64,000 nucleotides of DNA from Actinopolyspora lacussalsi (GCA_030803735.1 JAURUC010000001.1:2869501-2933500); one strand, 5' to 3'; positions 48,356 to 56,850 are shown, counted from the stretch's first letter. The notes: generated from the letters alone by a model not told the origin. Translations and numbers: made by a program.

Positions 48356-48385
48356 CCCGCGACACGAGGTCGGGCGTGTCGCCCG
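48356..48385 (-). promoter_or_regulatory. Leader element shared with rpsJ (rpsL copy)
   Basis: On the minus strand this reads CGGGCGACACGCCCGACC, then T, then CGTGT, CG and CGGG. It lies ~150 nt upstream of the rpsL start and ~155 nt downstream of the inferred transcription start, so it is in the leader RNA. It matches the rpsJ leader at 43484-43516. Confidence 0.6.
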
Positions 48386-48545
48386 TTCCTCAGCCGTTCG
48401 GCGGGGCGGCGTCCCAGCGGGCAGTGCCCCGGTGGGCCGTCAGGAGAGTTCCGCACCATCCACGGGCGCTCCCCCGCCGACCACGCGGGCGGTTCTCGCG
48501 CACGGACATGCGGAGTGACCCGAGGGGTTTCGGGTCCAAGTCATA

Positions 48546-48575
48546 AAGATACCTGCCCCGTTTGCAGAGGGTCAA
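48546..48575 (-). promoter_or_regulatory. rpsL: Probable promoter of the str operon (rpsL)
   Basis: On the minus strand TTGACC (48570-48575) and TATCTT (48546-48551) are 18 nt apart, a good sigma-70-type pair. Transcription would start near 48539, ~320 nt before the rpsL ATG. Confidence 0.65.
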
Positions 48576-48702
48576 AACGGGGGTGCGCGCCCGACTCGCC
48601 AACGCCCGCACCCGACTTTACTGCGGAAGGCAAGAGATCGCGAGCACCTGGCCACCAGGCTCCCGCACTGTGGATACCCGAGCACGCCCCCGAGCCGCCC
48701 CA

Positions 48703-48759
48703 CCCGCTGTTATCCAGTGTCCCCGCTGTTATCCAGTGTCCCCGCTGTTATCCAGCGTC
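48703..48759. repeat. Three tandem 19-bp repeats
   Basis: CCCGCTGTTATCCAGTGTC is repeated three times head to tail (48703, 48722, 48741); the third has one T-to-C change. It lies between rpsL and the ADP-ribosylglycohydrolase-like gene, directly before the diverged long-hairpin copy. Confidence 0.9.
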
Positions 48760-48846
48760 GCGCTCCCGAGAGGAAGACCCGACGTCGCGCGGGTCGCAGC
48801 CCGATGTCGGCTACCCGCTGCGAGAGCCGGCGGGAGATCCGGCCGA
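48760..48846. repeat. Long-hairpin repeat family, diverged copy D
   Basis: It shares, in order, GAGGAAGACCCGACGT, CCCGATGTCGG, CCCGCTGCGAGAGCCG and GGAGATCCGGCC with copies A-C. The GTAGTnACTAC centre is lost. It lies past the stop of the 1566-aa gene. Confidence 0.5.
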
Positions 48847-48881
48847 GCGAGTGGCACTACAACCCGGCCGGAAAACCTCGA

Positions 48882-51800
48882 TCAGGAATCGTCCAGCACA
48901 TCGAGCTGCCCGGAGCTGACGCTGTTGATCCGCCGAGGAGCCGGTTTGGGGTGATGCGACTGCTCGCCGCCCGCTCCCTGATCACCGCGCCCCGCTCGCG
49001 GACGCGGTTCCGCGTCGTCGGAACCGACCGCCCGCCCCTCGGACTCCGGCTGAACCTCGGGACCGGAGTCGACGCTCCGGTCGGGCCCGCTCTCCTGAGC
49101 CGCGCCGGCCCTCCGGGGAGCAGCCACGGCGGATTCGGAGTCACCGTTGTCCGGGACCGCACCGTCGCGAGCGACCGCGGCGGGACGGCCGGGGACGTCG
49201 GGACCGTCGGTGGCCTCGGAGTACCCGGGGCCGTCGATGTGCCCGGGGCCGTCGATGTGCCCGGCCGCGGCAGGGCGAGCGGAGACATCAGGGTGACCGA
49301 CCTCGTCGGACACGGTCGGAATCACGTGAGTTCGCCGAACATCATCCGATTCGGGGAAGGAATCGACGGTTTCCCCACCTTCCGGAGCGTTCGAGCCGAA
49401 CGCGGCGGCATCGAAACCCACTTCCGGCTCGCCGGGTTCGGTCCATCCGGTGCTCCCTCCGGAACCGGTTCCGGGACTCGACGCCCGTCCGGCTTCGAAC
49501 CACGAGTCCGAGGGCTCGGCCGGAACCGAGGTGTCGAAGGCGACGCGCTCCTCCCTTCCCGTCGCGGCGGGCGTCTCGGAACGCTCCGCGGCGAGCTCGG
49601 GCTCCTCGGAAACCCGGCGCTCCGCGTTGTCGACGTCCGGTCGATCGTGCTTCTCCGGGGAACCGAGTGCGTCGGTGTGGACCGCGCGAGCCTCCGGGGA
49701 GGCCACGGCGCCGGACTCCGGCTCCCGCGCGGCGGACGTCGCGGGCTCGTCGAACGCCCGCTCCATCCCGGGAAGCGGCGAACTCCCGTCGCGCCGCCCC
49801 GCTTCCGGTGCGGAAGGTTCCCCGGGCACTTCCGACTCCGCGAGCGTCCCGGGTGACTCCTCGCTCGAAGAGCGTTGTCCGGGGCGAGCCGAGCCCACCT
49901 CGCCCTCCCCGACGATCCGGGAGGGATACCTGCGACGCCATTCGCCGTCCGAGGCGGGAGAGCTCGCATCGGAGTTCTCCTCCGGCCGCAGTCGAGCGTC
50001 GAACGCCGCGACGCAGTCCATCGCCATCCGCTGCACGACCTCACGGAGTTCGAGCTCGGCCAGCCAATCCATCGGCAACGCCCCCACACCCAGCAACGCG
50101 CCGACCACGGAGCCGCAGACCGCTCCGCTCGCACTGCTGTTACCCGAGTGGCGAACCGCGACGCGCAGCGCACCACGCACGTCCTCCGACGCCAACGTCG
50201 CGCACACGGCTATGGCGAGCACCTCCGCCGCGCTTCGGCCACCGCCCAACCGCCGCGCGAGCCGTTCGGGATCCGGCGTGCCCTCGGTGGCGACATCCAC
50301 CGCGGTGGCGAGCGCCGCACTGGTGTCCTCGTGACCCTGCCAGGTCTCCAGTACCTGCAGCGCCAGCCAGACCCCCTCGTCGAGCCCCTTGCCCAGTACA
50401 GCCTGCTGCACGATCACAGCGAACGCCCCCGCGGGCAGATAACCGCTCGGATGACCGTGGGTCAGCGAGGCCAGCCGCACCCCGACCTCGAAGACCTCGA
50501 CGGGCTCGGCGGACCAGAAGGCGGCCGGGGTGGCCCGTACGAGCGCGCCACAACCGGTGGAGTTGTCCACGGGAGCCGTCTGCTCACCGTGCGCGGAACG
50601 CTCACCGAACGCCTCCAGCTCGCTGTACACGGCGGAACCGGGCGAACGCACGGCGAACAGCTCGGGCACCTCGATCAGCCAACCGTCCGGCTCCGGGTGA
50701 TCGTCGGCCAGGCCACCGAGCGCCCACCGCCAGGAAACGCCCTGGCTGTACAGCCAGCGCTGGGCCGCGAGCCGCGACTCCGGCAGCGGGTCCACGGCAT
50801 CCGGTGAGCCCGAGTGCCCGGTACAGGCACGAATCAGCCCCTCGGCGCTGAACAGCACGGTCTGCGTGGCCGCGGTCACAGATCCGGGTGTCCCGGCGTA
50901 CTCCGGAAGTTCGACAGGCCCCCCCGCACCGTGGCGATCGGCGATTTCCTCGGCGCTCAGCGGGGTGACACCCGCCCCCAGGGCATCTCCCAACGCCCCG
51001 CCCAGCAGACACCCCAGGATTCGTTCGGTCAGTGAGTGGGGGGCCGCATCGGCGTCCTCGGCGATCGCGTGCCCTCCCCCGACATGCGGCCCACTCGACT
51101 GCTCCTCGGTGGTGGAGGCACCACCCGACGCGCGGTGGGTGGACTCGCTCGACGGGTCGTCCCGCTCCACCGGGGGCTCGGCCGGGTGCCCGGCAGGCCC
51201 AGTGGAGTGCTCGGCAGGCTCAGCGGAGTGCTCGGCAGGCTCAGCAGAGTGCTCAGCAGAGTGCTCGGCAGGGGGTTCGGGAGTGTATTCGGCGGGTTGT
51301 CCACCGGGACCGTCCCCGGCCTCCCGGCCGCGATCGTCCACCTCGCCACGAGCGGCTGTTGTCGCGTCGGCGTCCCCCGTGGTCGGTTCGGGCCACGGGT
51401 GCTCGGTCTCCGCTTCGGCGACGGGGGCGGATTCCCCAGGGGTCTCTCGGTCTACAGGGAGCTCTCGGTCTACAGGGAGCTCTCGCTCGACGGAAGGTCG
51501 TCGAACGCTCTCGTCCACGCCGGAACCGGCCCGAGCGGGAGCGGGCGGTGTCACGAACGACCCATCGCTGGGCTCGGAGACCTCCGGGGTGCCCTCCCGG
51601 TCCGTCGCCACCTCCTCGTCCACCGATCCCGCCGTGGACCGCCGAACCGGTCGTTCGGCTTCCGGTGGCCACGGCACGTCCGGGGACGAGTCGAGCACCG
51701 AGGACAACTCCGGTGAAGCCGTCTCGGTGGGGGGAGTTCCGGTGGTCCTGCTGCCCGGTAACGGCGGCAGCTGGTCGACACCGGGCAACCGGATCCGCGG

Positions 51801-53582
51801 CGCGGCCGATGTTTCGGTGTCCTCCGGCGCGAGGAGCGGATCCGCACGTTCGCCGCTCCCGGCACCGGATTCGTCGGGAGAGACGGTCTCGCCGTGCGAG
51901 GTGTCCGGCGCGGCGGGGTGCTCTTCCCCCGAAGGAGCGAGATACCCCCGTGCCAGCGGGTCGGTCGAGTCGGCGACTCCCTCGTCCACGCTGGGAACGG
52001 GCGTGCTCTCCGGACGGTCGATGTCGGCGATGTCTCCCACCGGTCCGGGGCCACCGTTGCCCGCGCCCACCCCGGGAGGCTCCTGCCACGGGGACTCGGA
52101 AACCTGCTCGGAACTCGCGGTCGCCCCGGCCCCCGGGAGGTACTCGGAGTCCGGAGGATGTTCGGGAGCAGGGGGATGTTCGGGGTTCCCGCGCAACACG
52201 ATCCGGTCGGTTCCCGGATCGGTTCCCCGCACGGGTGGCCGAGCCGTGGCGCTCTCCACGGGGACGCCGGCGTCGTTCTCGGCCTCGGCGTACGGCTCGG
52301 GACCGACGGGCGGTTCGGGAGGCGGCTGGTGCTCCTTCCCGATCGCGGGCAGCACCTGGGTGGGAGGGGCGGCCGCGTCCACCGTCCAGGCGGCGGAGTC
52401 CAGGCCGCGTGCCCGCTCGGCGCTGTCGTCGACGTAGCGCTGCGCCCACTTCGGAGCGGGTGGTGGCGGGGCGAACGCCTCCGCCGCGTCGGTGGACAGG
52501 GTGTTGACGATCTCGCGGATCTCCAGCTCGGCCGCCCACCGTTCGGGAATGGCCGCCGCACCGTGTATCGCCCCGGCCAGCTGGCCGGCCAGCGCCCCGG
52601 CGATGCTGCTGTCCGCGGAGTGGTTGACCGCGGCGGTGACCGCGTCCGCGAACGTGGCCGCCGAGGCCACCGAGGCGAAGGCGATCCCCAGCTCCCCCAG
52701 CCCGTTGGACGGGCAGAACTCGATGTCCAGCACACGCGGATCGACCGGTCCGCCCTGGCGAGCGGTGAACACGGCCGCGTGCAACGTCCGCAGCACACCG
52801 GCGGGCGGCACGCCCTGCTCCAGCTGCGAGCGGTGGAGCTCCCAGGAGCGCACCGCGTCCCACAGCGGGATGCCGTTGATGAGCGCGCCGAGCACGTCCG
52901 AGTGCAACGCGCAGGCGGCGCGGGTCTCGTAGTGCGAGGTCAGCAGCCACGGAACCCGCGAGGCCACCGTGTTGACGGTCCGGGCCTCGCCACTCCAGAC
53001 CATCACCGGAGCGGTCCACACCAGACAGTCCGCGAAGGGCTGTTCCTCGGGTGGGACGGCCGAGGGCTGCCCGGGGGTGAGCTGTTCGGCCGGTACCCGG
53101 TCGGTCAACGCCGACAGCGTGCGAAGCGCGGGACCACCGGCATTCCGGGTGGAGAAAAGCTCCGACCTGCCGAGCAACCAACCCGTGGGTTCGGGGTGAC
53201 TGCGCCAGTAGCCGGACATGGCGTACGGCCAGGGCACTCCCTGGGTGTACAACCAGGCCAGGTGGTTGGCGCGGATCACCGGAAGCGGATCCTGCTCCCC
53301 CGTGGCACGGGCGCGCAGCAGGGCGTCCATGGTGAACACCGTCAGTTGGGTCAGATCCGTGACGCCACCGCGGTTACCGAACACGGGCAGGTTGTCCACG
53401 ACACCGCGCGGGCCGAGCCACTGCCGGATGGCTGACGAACTCCAACCACGCACCCCCGCACCCAGCGCGTCACCGACCGCTCCGCCGAGCAACGCGCCGC
53501 GCAGTCGGTCCGACCAGCTCAACTGCCGGACCGCACCGGGTTGGCCGCCGGCCTGGGCGGGCCTGGACTGCCTGTCGGTCAT
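48882..53582 (-). CDS. Tandem ADP-ribosylglycohydrolase-like protein with very long disordered linker
   Basis: This is a 1566-residue protein. Two domains resemble ADP-ribosylglycohydrolases (ARH): residues ~25-390 (RGALLGGAVGDALGAGV) and ~850-1195 (LGCLLGGALGDALGAGV). Each ends in the family's Gly/Ala helix (SADSSIAGALAGQLAGAIHG; SGNSSASGAVCGSVVGALLG). Between and after them are ~450 and ~370 residues of Pro/Glu/Ser/Thr/Asp-rich low-complexity sequence with short repeats (RELPVD; AEHSAEP; GHIDGP). Canonical metal-binding motifs look eroded: TDDTQ appears as TDLTQ in domain 1 and TAATQ in domain 2, and the GDSDSTG-type motif as SADSSIAG and SGNSSASG. The ATG at 53582 (MTDRQSRPAQ) is preferred to the open frame up to 53729. 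No signal peptide or membrane helix. It may bind ADP-ribose rather than hydrolyse it. Confidence 0.85.
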   Translation of the reverse strand: MTDRQSRPAQAGGQPGAVRQLSWSDRLRGALLGGAVGDALGAGVRGWSSSAIRQWLGPRGVVDNLPVFGNRGGVTDLTQLTVFTMDALLRARATGEQDPLPVIRANHLAWLYTQGVPWPYAMSGYWRSHPEPTGWLLGRSELFSTRNAGGPALRTLSALTDRVPAEQLTPGQPSAVPPEEQPFADCLVWTAPVMVWSGEARTVNTVASRVPWLLTSHYETRAACALHSDVLGALINGIPLWDAVRSWELHRSQLEQGVPPAGVLRTLHAAVFTARQGGPVDPRVLDIEFCPSNGLGELGIAFASVASAATFADAVTAAVNHSADSSIAGALAGQLAGAIHGAAAIPERWAAELEIREIVNTLSTDAAEAFAPPPPAPKWAQRYVDDSAERARGLDSAAWTVDAAAPPTQVLPAIGKEHQPPPEPPVGPEPYAEAENDAGVPVESATARPPVRGTDPGTDRIVLRGNPEHPPAPEHPPDSEYLPGAGATASSEQVSESPWQEPPGVGAGNGGPGPVGDIADIDRPESTPVPSVDEGVADSTDPLARGYLAPSGEEHPAAPDTSHGETVSPDESGAGSGERADPLLAPEDTETSAAPRIRLPGVDQLPPLPGSRTTGTPPTETASPELSSVLDSSPDVPWPPEAERPVRRSTAGSVDEEVATDREGTPEVSEPSDGSFVTPPAPARAGSGVDESVRRPSVERELPVDRELPVDRETPGESAPVAEAETEHPWPEPTTGDADATTAARGEVDDRGREAGDGPGGQPAEYTPEPPAEHSAEHSAEPAEHSAEPAEHSTGPAGHPAEPPVERDDPSSESTHRASGGASTTEEQSSGPHVGGGHAIAEDADAAPHSLTERILGCLLGGALGDALGAGVTPLSAEEIADRHGAGGPVELPEYAGTPGSVTAATQTVLFSAEGLIRACTGHSGSPDAVDPLPESRLAAQRWLYSQGVSWRWALGGLADDHPEPDGWLIEVPELFAVRSPGSAVYSELEAFGERSAHGEQTAPVDNSTGCGALVRATPAAFWSAEPVEVFEVGVRLASLTHGHPSGYLPAGAFAVIVQQAVLGKGLDEGVWLALQVLETWQGHEDTSAALATAVDVATEGTPDPERLARRLGGGRSAAEVLAIAVCATLASEDVRGALRVAVRHSGNSSASGAVCGSVVGALLGVGALPMDWLAELELREVVQRMAMDCVAAFDARLRPEENSDASSPASDGEWRRRYPSRIVGEGEVGSARPGQRSSSEESPGTLAESEVPGEPSAPEAGRRDGSSPLPGMERAFDEPATSAAREPESGAVASPEARAVHTDALGSPEKHDRPDVDNAERRVSEEPELAAERSETPAATGREERVAFDTSVPAEPSDSWFEAGRASSPGTGSGGSTGWTEPGEPEVGFDAAAFGSNAPEGGETVDSFPESDDVRRTHVIPTVSDEVGHPDVSARPAAAGHIDGPGHIDGPGYSEATDGPDVPGRPAAVARDGAVPDNGDSESAVAAPRRAGAAQESGPDRSVDSGPEVQPESEGRAVGSDDAEPRPRAGRGDQGAGGEQSHHPKPAPRRINSVSSGQLDVLDDS

Positions 53583-53882
53583 CGGGGGACTACTCCTGCT
53601 CGGTTCGGTCTTGCCGGGCCGCGAATCCGGAAACGCTCGACGTGGCCGATAACGACGGCGTCCGGACACTCGCCGGGTGTCCGATTCCGACAGTCGCACG
53701 ATCACGTCGAGCGGCTCCAGGAAGTTCACCCGTTCTCGCGTTCCACCGCGAACGACCCGATGACGAACGACCCGGACCGATCGGTTCGCGGCCGGAGGGA
53801 TCCGAAGTACCGGGGAATCCGGATCACCGCCACGACCGAAAGAGTACCAACCGGGCCGGAACCCGATCCCACGATGAACCGA

Positions 53883-54362
53883 TCAGTCCGCTCCCTCGGC
53901 CCGACCCCGCCGCGGCGGCTGCGCGCGCGAGGTTATCGCCAGCCGGTTCCAGCTGTTGATCCCCGTGGCGGCCCAGGTCAACACGGCCGCCTCCGCCTCG
54001 GAGAAAGTCTCGCGCACCCGCTGCCACACCTCGTCGTCGACGTGGCTCTCACTCACGAGGGTGACCGCCTCGGCCAGTTCCAGCGCCGCGCGTTCCCGCT
54101 CGGAGTAGAGCTCCACCTCCCGCCAGGCGGGCAGCACGTCGAGCCGTTGTTGGGAGATGCCGAGCTCGCGCGAGTCCGACAGGTGCATGTCCAGGCAGAA
54201 CGCGCAGCCGTTGAGCTGCGAGGCCCGGATCTTGACCAGTTCGTAGATCTCCTTCTCCACGCCGGCTCGTTTCAGCTCCTCCTGGATCGACTGCTCCAGG
54301 TTCCGCATCGCCCGGTAGACCTCCGGGGTGATTTCGGCGAGGTTCATGCGTTGTTCGGTCAT
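53883..54362 (-). CDS. Carboxymuconolactone decarboxylase/AhpD-family protein
   Basis: This 159-residue all-helical protein has the AhpD redox motif C53-A-F-C56 with a downstream His (NGCAFCLDMHLSDSRELG). That motif is typical of the alkylhydroperoxidase-like branch of the carboxymuconolactone decarboxylase family, which acts in peroxide defence, not in ring cleavage. The C-terminal third (AAVLTWAATGINSWNRLAI) is the usual helical end. It is divergent from a MocR regulator, with only 45 nt between the two starts, a common arrangement that suggests the regulator controls it. Confidence 0.88.
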   Translation of the reverse strand: MTEQRMNLAEITPEVYRAMRNLEQSIQEELKRAGVEKEIYELVKIRASQLNGCAFCLDMHLSDSRELGISQQRLDVLPAWREVELYSERERAALELAEAVTLVSESHVDDEVWQRVRETFSEAEAAVLTWAATGINSWNRLAITSRAQPPRRGRAEGAD

Positions 54363-54396
54363 GGTGCGAATCTATGCACTCGCGGGGCGCGGATAT

Positions 54397-54431
54397 GGTC
54401 CAGTTCGATGCGTGACGACAGGTCCAGTTCG
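54397..54431. promoter_or_regulatory. Direct repeat, candidate MocR operator
   Basis: GGTCCAGTTCG occurs at 54397-54407 and again at 54421-54431, 24 bp apart, spanning the MocR start codon and next to the divergent promoter. MocR regulators commonly bind direct repeats near their own promoter. Confidence 0.45.
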
Positions 54432-55826
54432 GATCGCTCCGGACCGGGTGGCATCGACCTCCACCTGGATCCGCGGGCGAGAGTGGGCAGCGGCGAGCTG
54501 GCGGCCTCGCTGCGAACCGCGATCCGCGAGGACAGGCTCCCGCCGGGAAGCAGAGTTCCCTCCACCCGGGACCTGGCCGGCGATCTCGGAGTGTCCCGGG
54601 GCACCGTCACCCGCGCCTACGAACTGCTAGTGGCCGAGGGGTTGCTCCTCACCCGACAGGGGGCCTCGACCGTCGTCGCCGACACCGAGCCCCCGACCCG
54701 CAGGCACGCTAGGGAGTCACCGGTCCGGCGACCCACCGACCTCCACTGGGACCTGCGCCCGGGGAAACCGGATCTGAGCATGTTCCCCCGTTCCGACTGG
54801 CTGGTCGCCCAGCGACGCGCGCTCCGCCACGTGCCCGCGGCTGAGCTCGACTACGGCCACCCGGCCGGCCATCCGCTGCTGCGGGAGGCGTTGGCCGAGT
54901 ACCTGGGGAGGGTTCGGGGAGTTAGCACCTCACCGGAGCGGATCGCCGTGTTCGGCGGTTACAGCCAGGCCCTGCGGGTCCTCGCGGAGGTACTGCTGCG
55001 GCGCGGGACGCCTTCGGTGGACTTCGAGGACCCGTCGCTGCCGAAGTTGCGCGAGATCGCGGGCGAGGCGGGTCTGCGGGTGAACGGGGTCCCGCTGGAC
55101 GAGTCAGGCTTCGATCCGCGTGGTTCGCACAGCCCCGTCCTCGTGGTGACACCGGCACACCAGTACCCGCTGGGCGTGACCATGTCCGCGGCACGACGCG
55201 CCGAACTGAGCAGGCTCGCGCGAACCGAGGACAGGCTGGTCGTCGAGGACGACTACGACGGCGAGTTCCGGTTCGACCGCGAACCGGTCGGGGCGCTGCA
55301 GCGGTGGGCACCGGAACAGGTGATCTACGCCGGAACGGCGAGCAAAACCCTGGCGCCCGGACTTCGGCTCGCCTGGCTGGCGTTGCCGGAGCGACTGGTG
55401 GAGCCGGTGCGCGAACGCAAGGCCGACGGCGATCGAACACCCCCGGTGACGGAACAACTCACCCTCGCCGAGATGCTGCGCTCCGGAAGCTACGATCAAC
55501 ATGTGCGGCGCTGCCGGGCCGGTTACGAGCGACGGCGACGGCGGATCGTGGCCGCGCTCACCGAATCCAAGGTGCGCCACGAGCTGTATCCCGCGGGGAT
55601 CGCGGCAGGCCTGCACCTGACGCTGCGACTGGCTCCGGAAGGGCTTTCCGAACAACGGGTGCTGCGACGACTGCGTCGGCACTCCGTGGCGGTGGAAGGT
55701 CTCGCCGAACACTGGATGGACGACCGGCGGCGACAGGAAGGTCTGGTGATCGGTTACGCCGCTCCGCCGGGACACGCGTTCGGGCCGGCGCTGCGAACGT
55801 TGTTACGTGTTCTGTCGGAGAGTTGA
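54408..55826 (+). CDS. MocR/PdxR-family (GntR-HTH plus aminotransferase-fold) transcriptional regulator
   Basis: This is a 472-residue protein. The N-terminal winged helix (about 25-90) has LPPGSRVPSTRDLAGDLGVS and RGTVTRAYELLVAEGLLLTR. The C-terminal class I aminotransferase fold has HQYPLGVTMSAARR and the PLP-binding Lys in YAGTASKTLAPGLRLAW (K about 313). Such proteins use PLP as a co-regulator. The ATG at 54408 is chosen because it opens the HTH domain correctly; the frame extends much further upstream across the divergent gene and is not credible there. The likely target is the divergent AhpD-family gene. Confidence 0.9.
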   Translation: MRDDRSSSDRSGPGGIDLHLDPRARVGSGELAASLRTAIREDRLPPGSRVPSTRDLAGDLGVSRGTVTRAYELLVAEGLLLTRQGASTVVADTEPPTRRHARESPVRRPTDLHWDLRPGKPDLSMFPRSDWLVAQRRALRHVPAAELDYGHPAGHPLLREALAEYLGRVRGVSTSPERIAVFGGYSQALRVLAEVLLRRGTPSVDFEDPSLPKLREIAGEAGLRVNGVPLDESGFDPRGSHSPVLVVTPAHQYPLGVTMSAARRAELSRLARTEDRLVVEDDYDGEFRFDREPVGALQRWAPEQVIYAGTASKTLAPGLRLAWLALPERLVEPVRERKADGDRTPPVTEQLTLAEMLRSGSYDQHVRRCRAGYERRRRRIVAALTESKVRHELYPAGIAAGLHLTLRLAPEGLSEQRVLRRLRRHSVAVEGLAEHWMDDRRRQEGLVIGYAAPPGHAFGPALRTLLRVLSES

Positions 55827-55972
55827 ACCGGAAGTTCGAGGGCACGACGACGGAGCCGGGGCGTTGGTCATCAGGGCCGCTTCCCGCTGTGACTACGGCA
55901 GCACCGCACGAAGCAGTATCGAACAGGCGTTCTATCCTGACCTTTTTCGCTGGTGTGACCGAGAGAGGAAAC

Positions 55973-56440
55973 GTGAACGAACAACAAGACGTGACCACCG
56001 AGCAGCCCACCACCGAGCAGAACGTCACCGCCCAGGGCGTCACTGAGCAGGGTGATACGGAGCGGGGTGATACGGAGCGGGGAACCGAGAACGCCGAGGC
56101 GAGCAACGGCAATGCGGAGCAGGGCACCCAGAAAAAGGCCAAGGGGCGCAAGCAGACCGGTGCGCGCAAGACACGTCAGGTGGAACTGACGCTGACGGTC
56201 AGTGGAACCGCCGAAGGCGAGTGGCAGGCCGATCTGACGCACGCGGGCAAGAAGATCGTGCAGGGACTCCCGATCGCCGCCTCCGCCGTTTCCAAGGCGG
56301 CCGGTGAACTGCACGACGACATCTCGGAAGCGATCGAGTCGGTGCTTTCCGAGGCCCGCCAGCAGCACGAGGCCAGGCTGGCCGAGCTGGAGGCGGAACT
56401 GCAGCGGGTGCGCAAGACGCTGGAGGACCTGGAGAGCTGA
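55973..56440 (+). CDS. Small protein with polar N-terminus and C-terminal coiled coil, possibly DUF6319
   Basis: This 155-residue protein begins with a Gln/Thr/Glu-rich region with repeats (TEQ; GDTERGDTERG), followed by a basic patch (KKAKGRKQTGARKTRQ, about 53-70). A beta-like segment VELTLTVSGTAEGEWQADLT comes next, then a helical coiled coil from ~115 to the end (ARQQHEARLAELEAELQRVR). The GTG at 55973 has GAGAGAGGAAAC upstream. The basic patch suggests nucleic-acid or membrane-surface contact. A DUF6319-type assignment is tentative. Confidence 0.7.
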   Translation: MNEQQDVTTEQPTTEQNVTAQGVTEQGDTERGDTERGTENAEASNGNAEQGTQKKAKGRKQTGARKTRQVELTLTVSGTAEGEWQADLTHAGKKIVQGLPIAASAVSKAAGELHDDISEAIESVLSEARQQHEARLAELEAELQRVRKTLEDLES

Positions 56441-56486
56441 CCTCCGGTTCGAGCGTCTCCGGCTCGGTTGCGGAGGGGCTCGCCTG

Positions 56487-56597
56487 GCGGAATCTCCGGT
56501 GCGGCTCTCGCTCCGGGGAGGCCCGACATCGGGTAGTCACTACACAACGTCGGGCCTTCCTCGCGAGAGCCGCACCGGGGAAACCCCGGCGGTGCGG
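56487..56597. repeat. Long-hairpin repeat family, copy B (inverted orientation)
   Basis: Perfect 16-bp outer arms CCGGTGCGGCTCTCGC / GCGAGAGCCGCACCGG (56496-56511, 56563-56578). The inner arms GGCCCGAC / GTCGGGCC flank a GTAGTCACTAC centre. The reverse complement aligns with copies A and C along its length. It lies after the coiled-coil gene. Confidence 0.85.
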
Positions 56598-56625
56598 GCC
56601 GCGTAGCCGTGGTGTTTCTGACGGC

Positions 56626-56645
56626 GTCGATTTCTCGCGAAGTCA
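56626..56645. repeat. Partial copy of the GATTTCTCGCGAAATC palindromic repeat
   Basis: GTCGATTTCTCGCGAAGTCA matches the family over its first 16 bases; the right half has one change. It lies between long-hairpin copies B and C. Confidence 0.6.
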
Positions 56646-56743
56646 CCGGTCCTCGGCGCAGTGCCGAACACCGAACACCCACACAGGTCGGACTCCGACC
56701 ACTCTCGCAGGCCGAGCTCCTACCACTCCTCCAACTCGCACCG

Positions 56744-56850
56744 CCGCGGGTTCTCACGGGTCGTCTCGCGAGGACAGCCTCGACGTGGCGTAGTAACTAC
56801 TCGATGTCGAGGATCCCGCAGCGAGACGGCCCGTGAGGTTCCGCCACCGG
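56744..56850. repeat. Long-hairpin repeat family, copy C
   Basis: Layout as in copy A: CCGCGGGTTCTC start, GCGAGGACAGCC, inner arms CCTCGACGT / ATGTCGAGG around GTAGTAACTAC, then CCGCAGCGAGACGG and GAGGTTCCGCCACCGG. The inner arm change C-G to T-A is compensated on the other side. Confidence 0.85.

Noticed and set aside
48703..48759. TTATCCA in the 19-bp repeats as DnaA boxes / oriC
   Set aside because: The boxes lack the following CA, no AT-rich stretch or dnaA/dnaN is nearby, and the region lies beside the str operon, not a known origin context.
48703..48759. CRISPR array
   Set aside because: The repeats are directly adjacent without spacers and only three copies are present; no cas gene is nearby.
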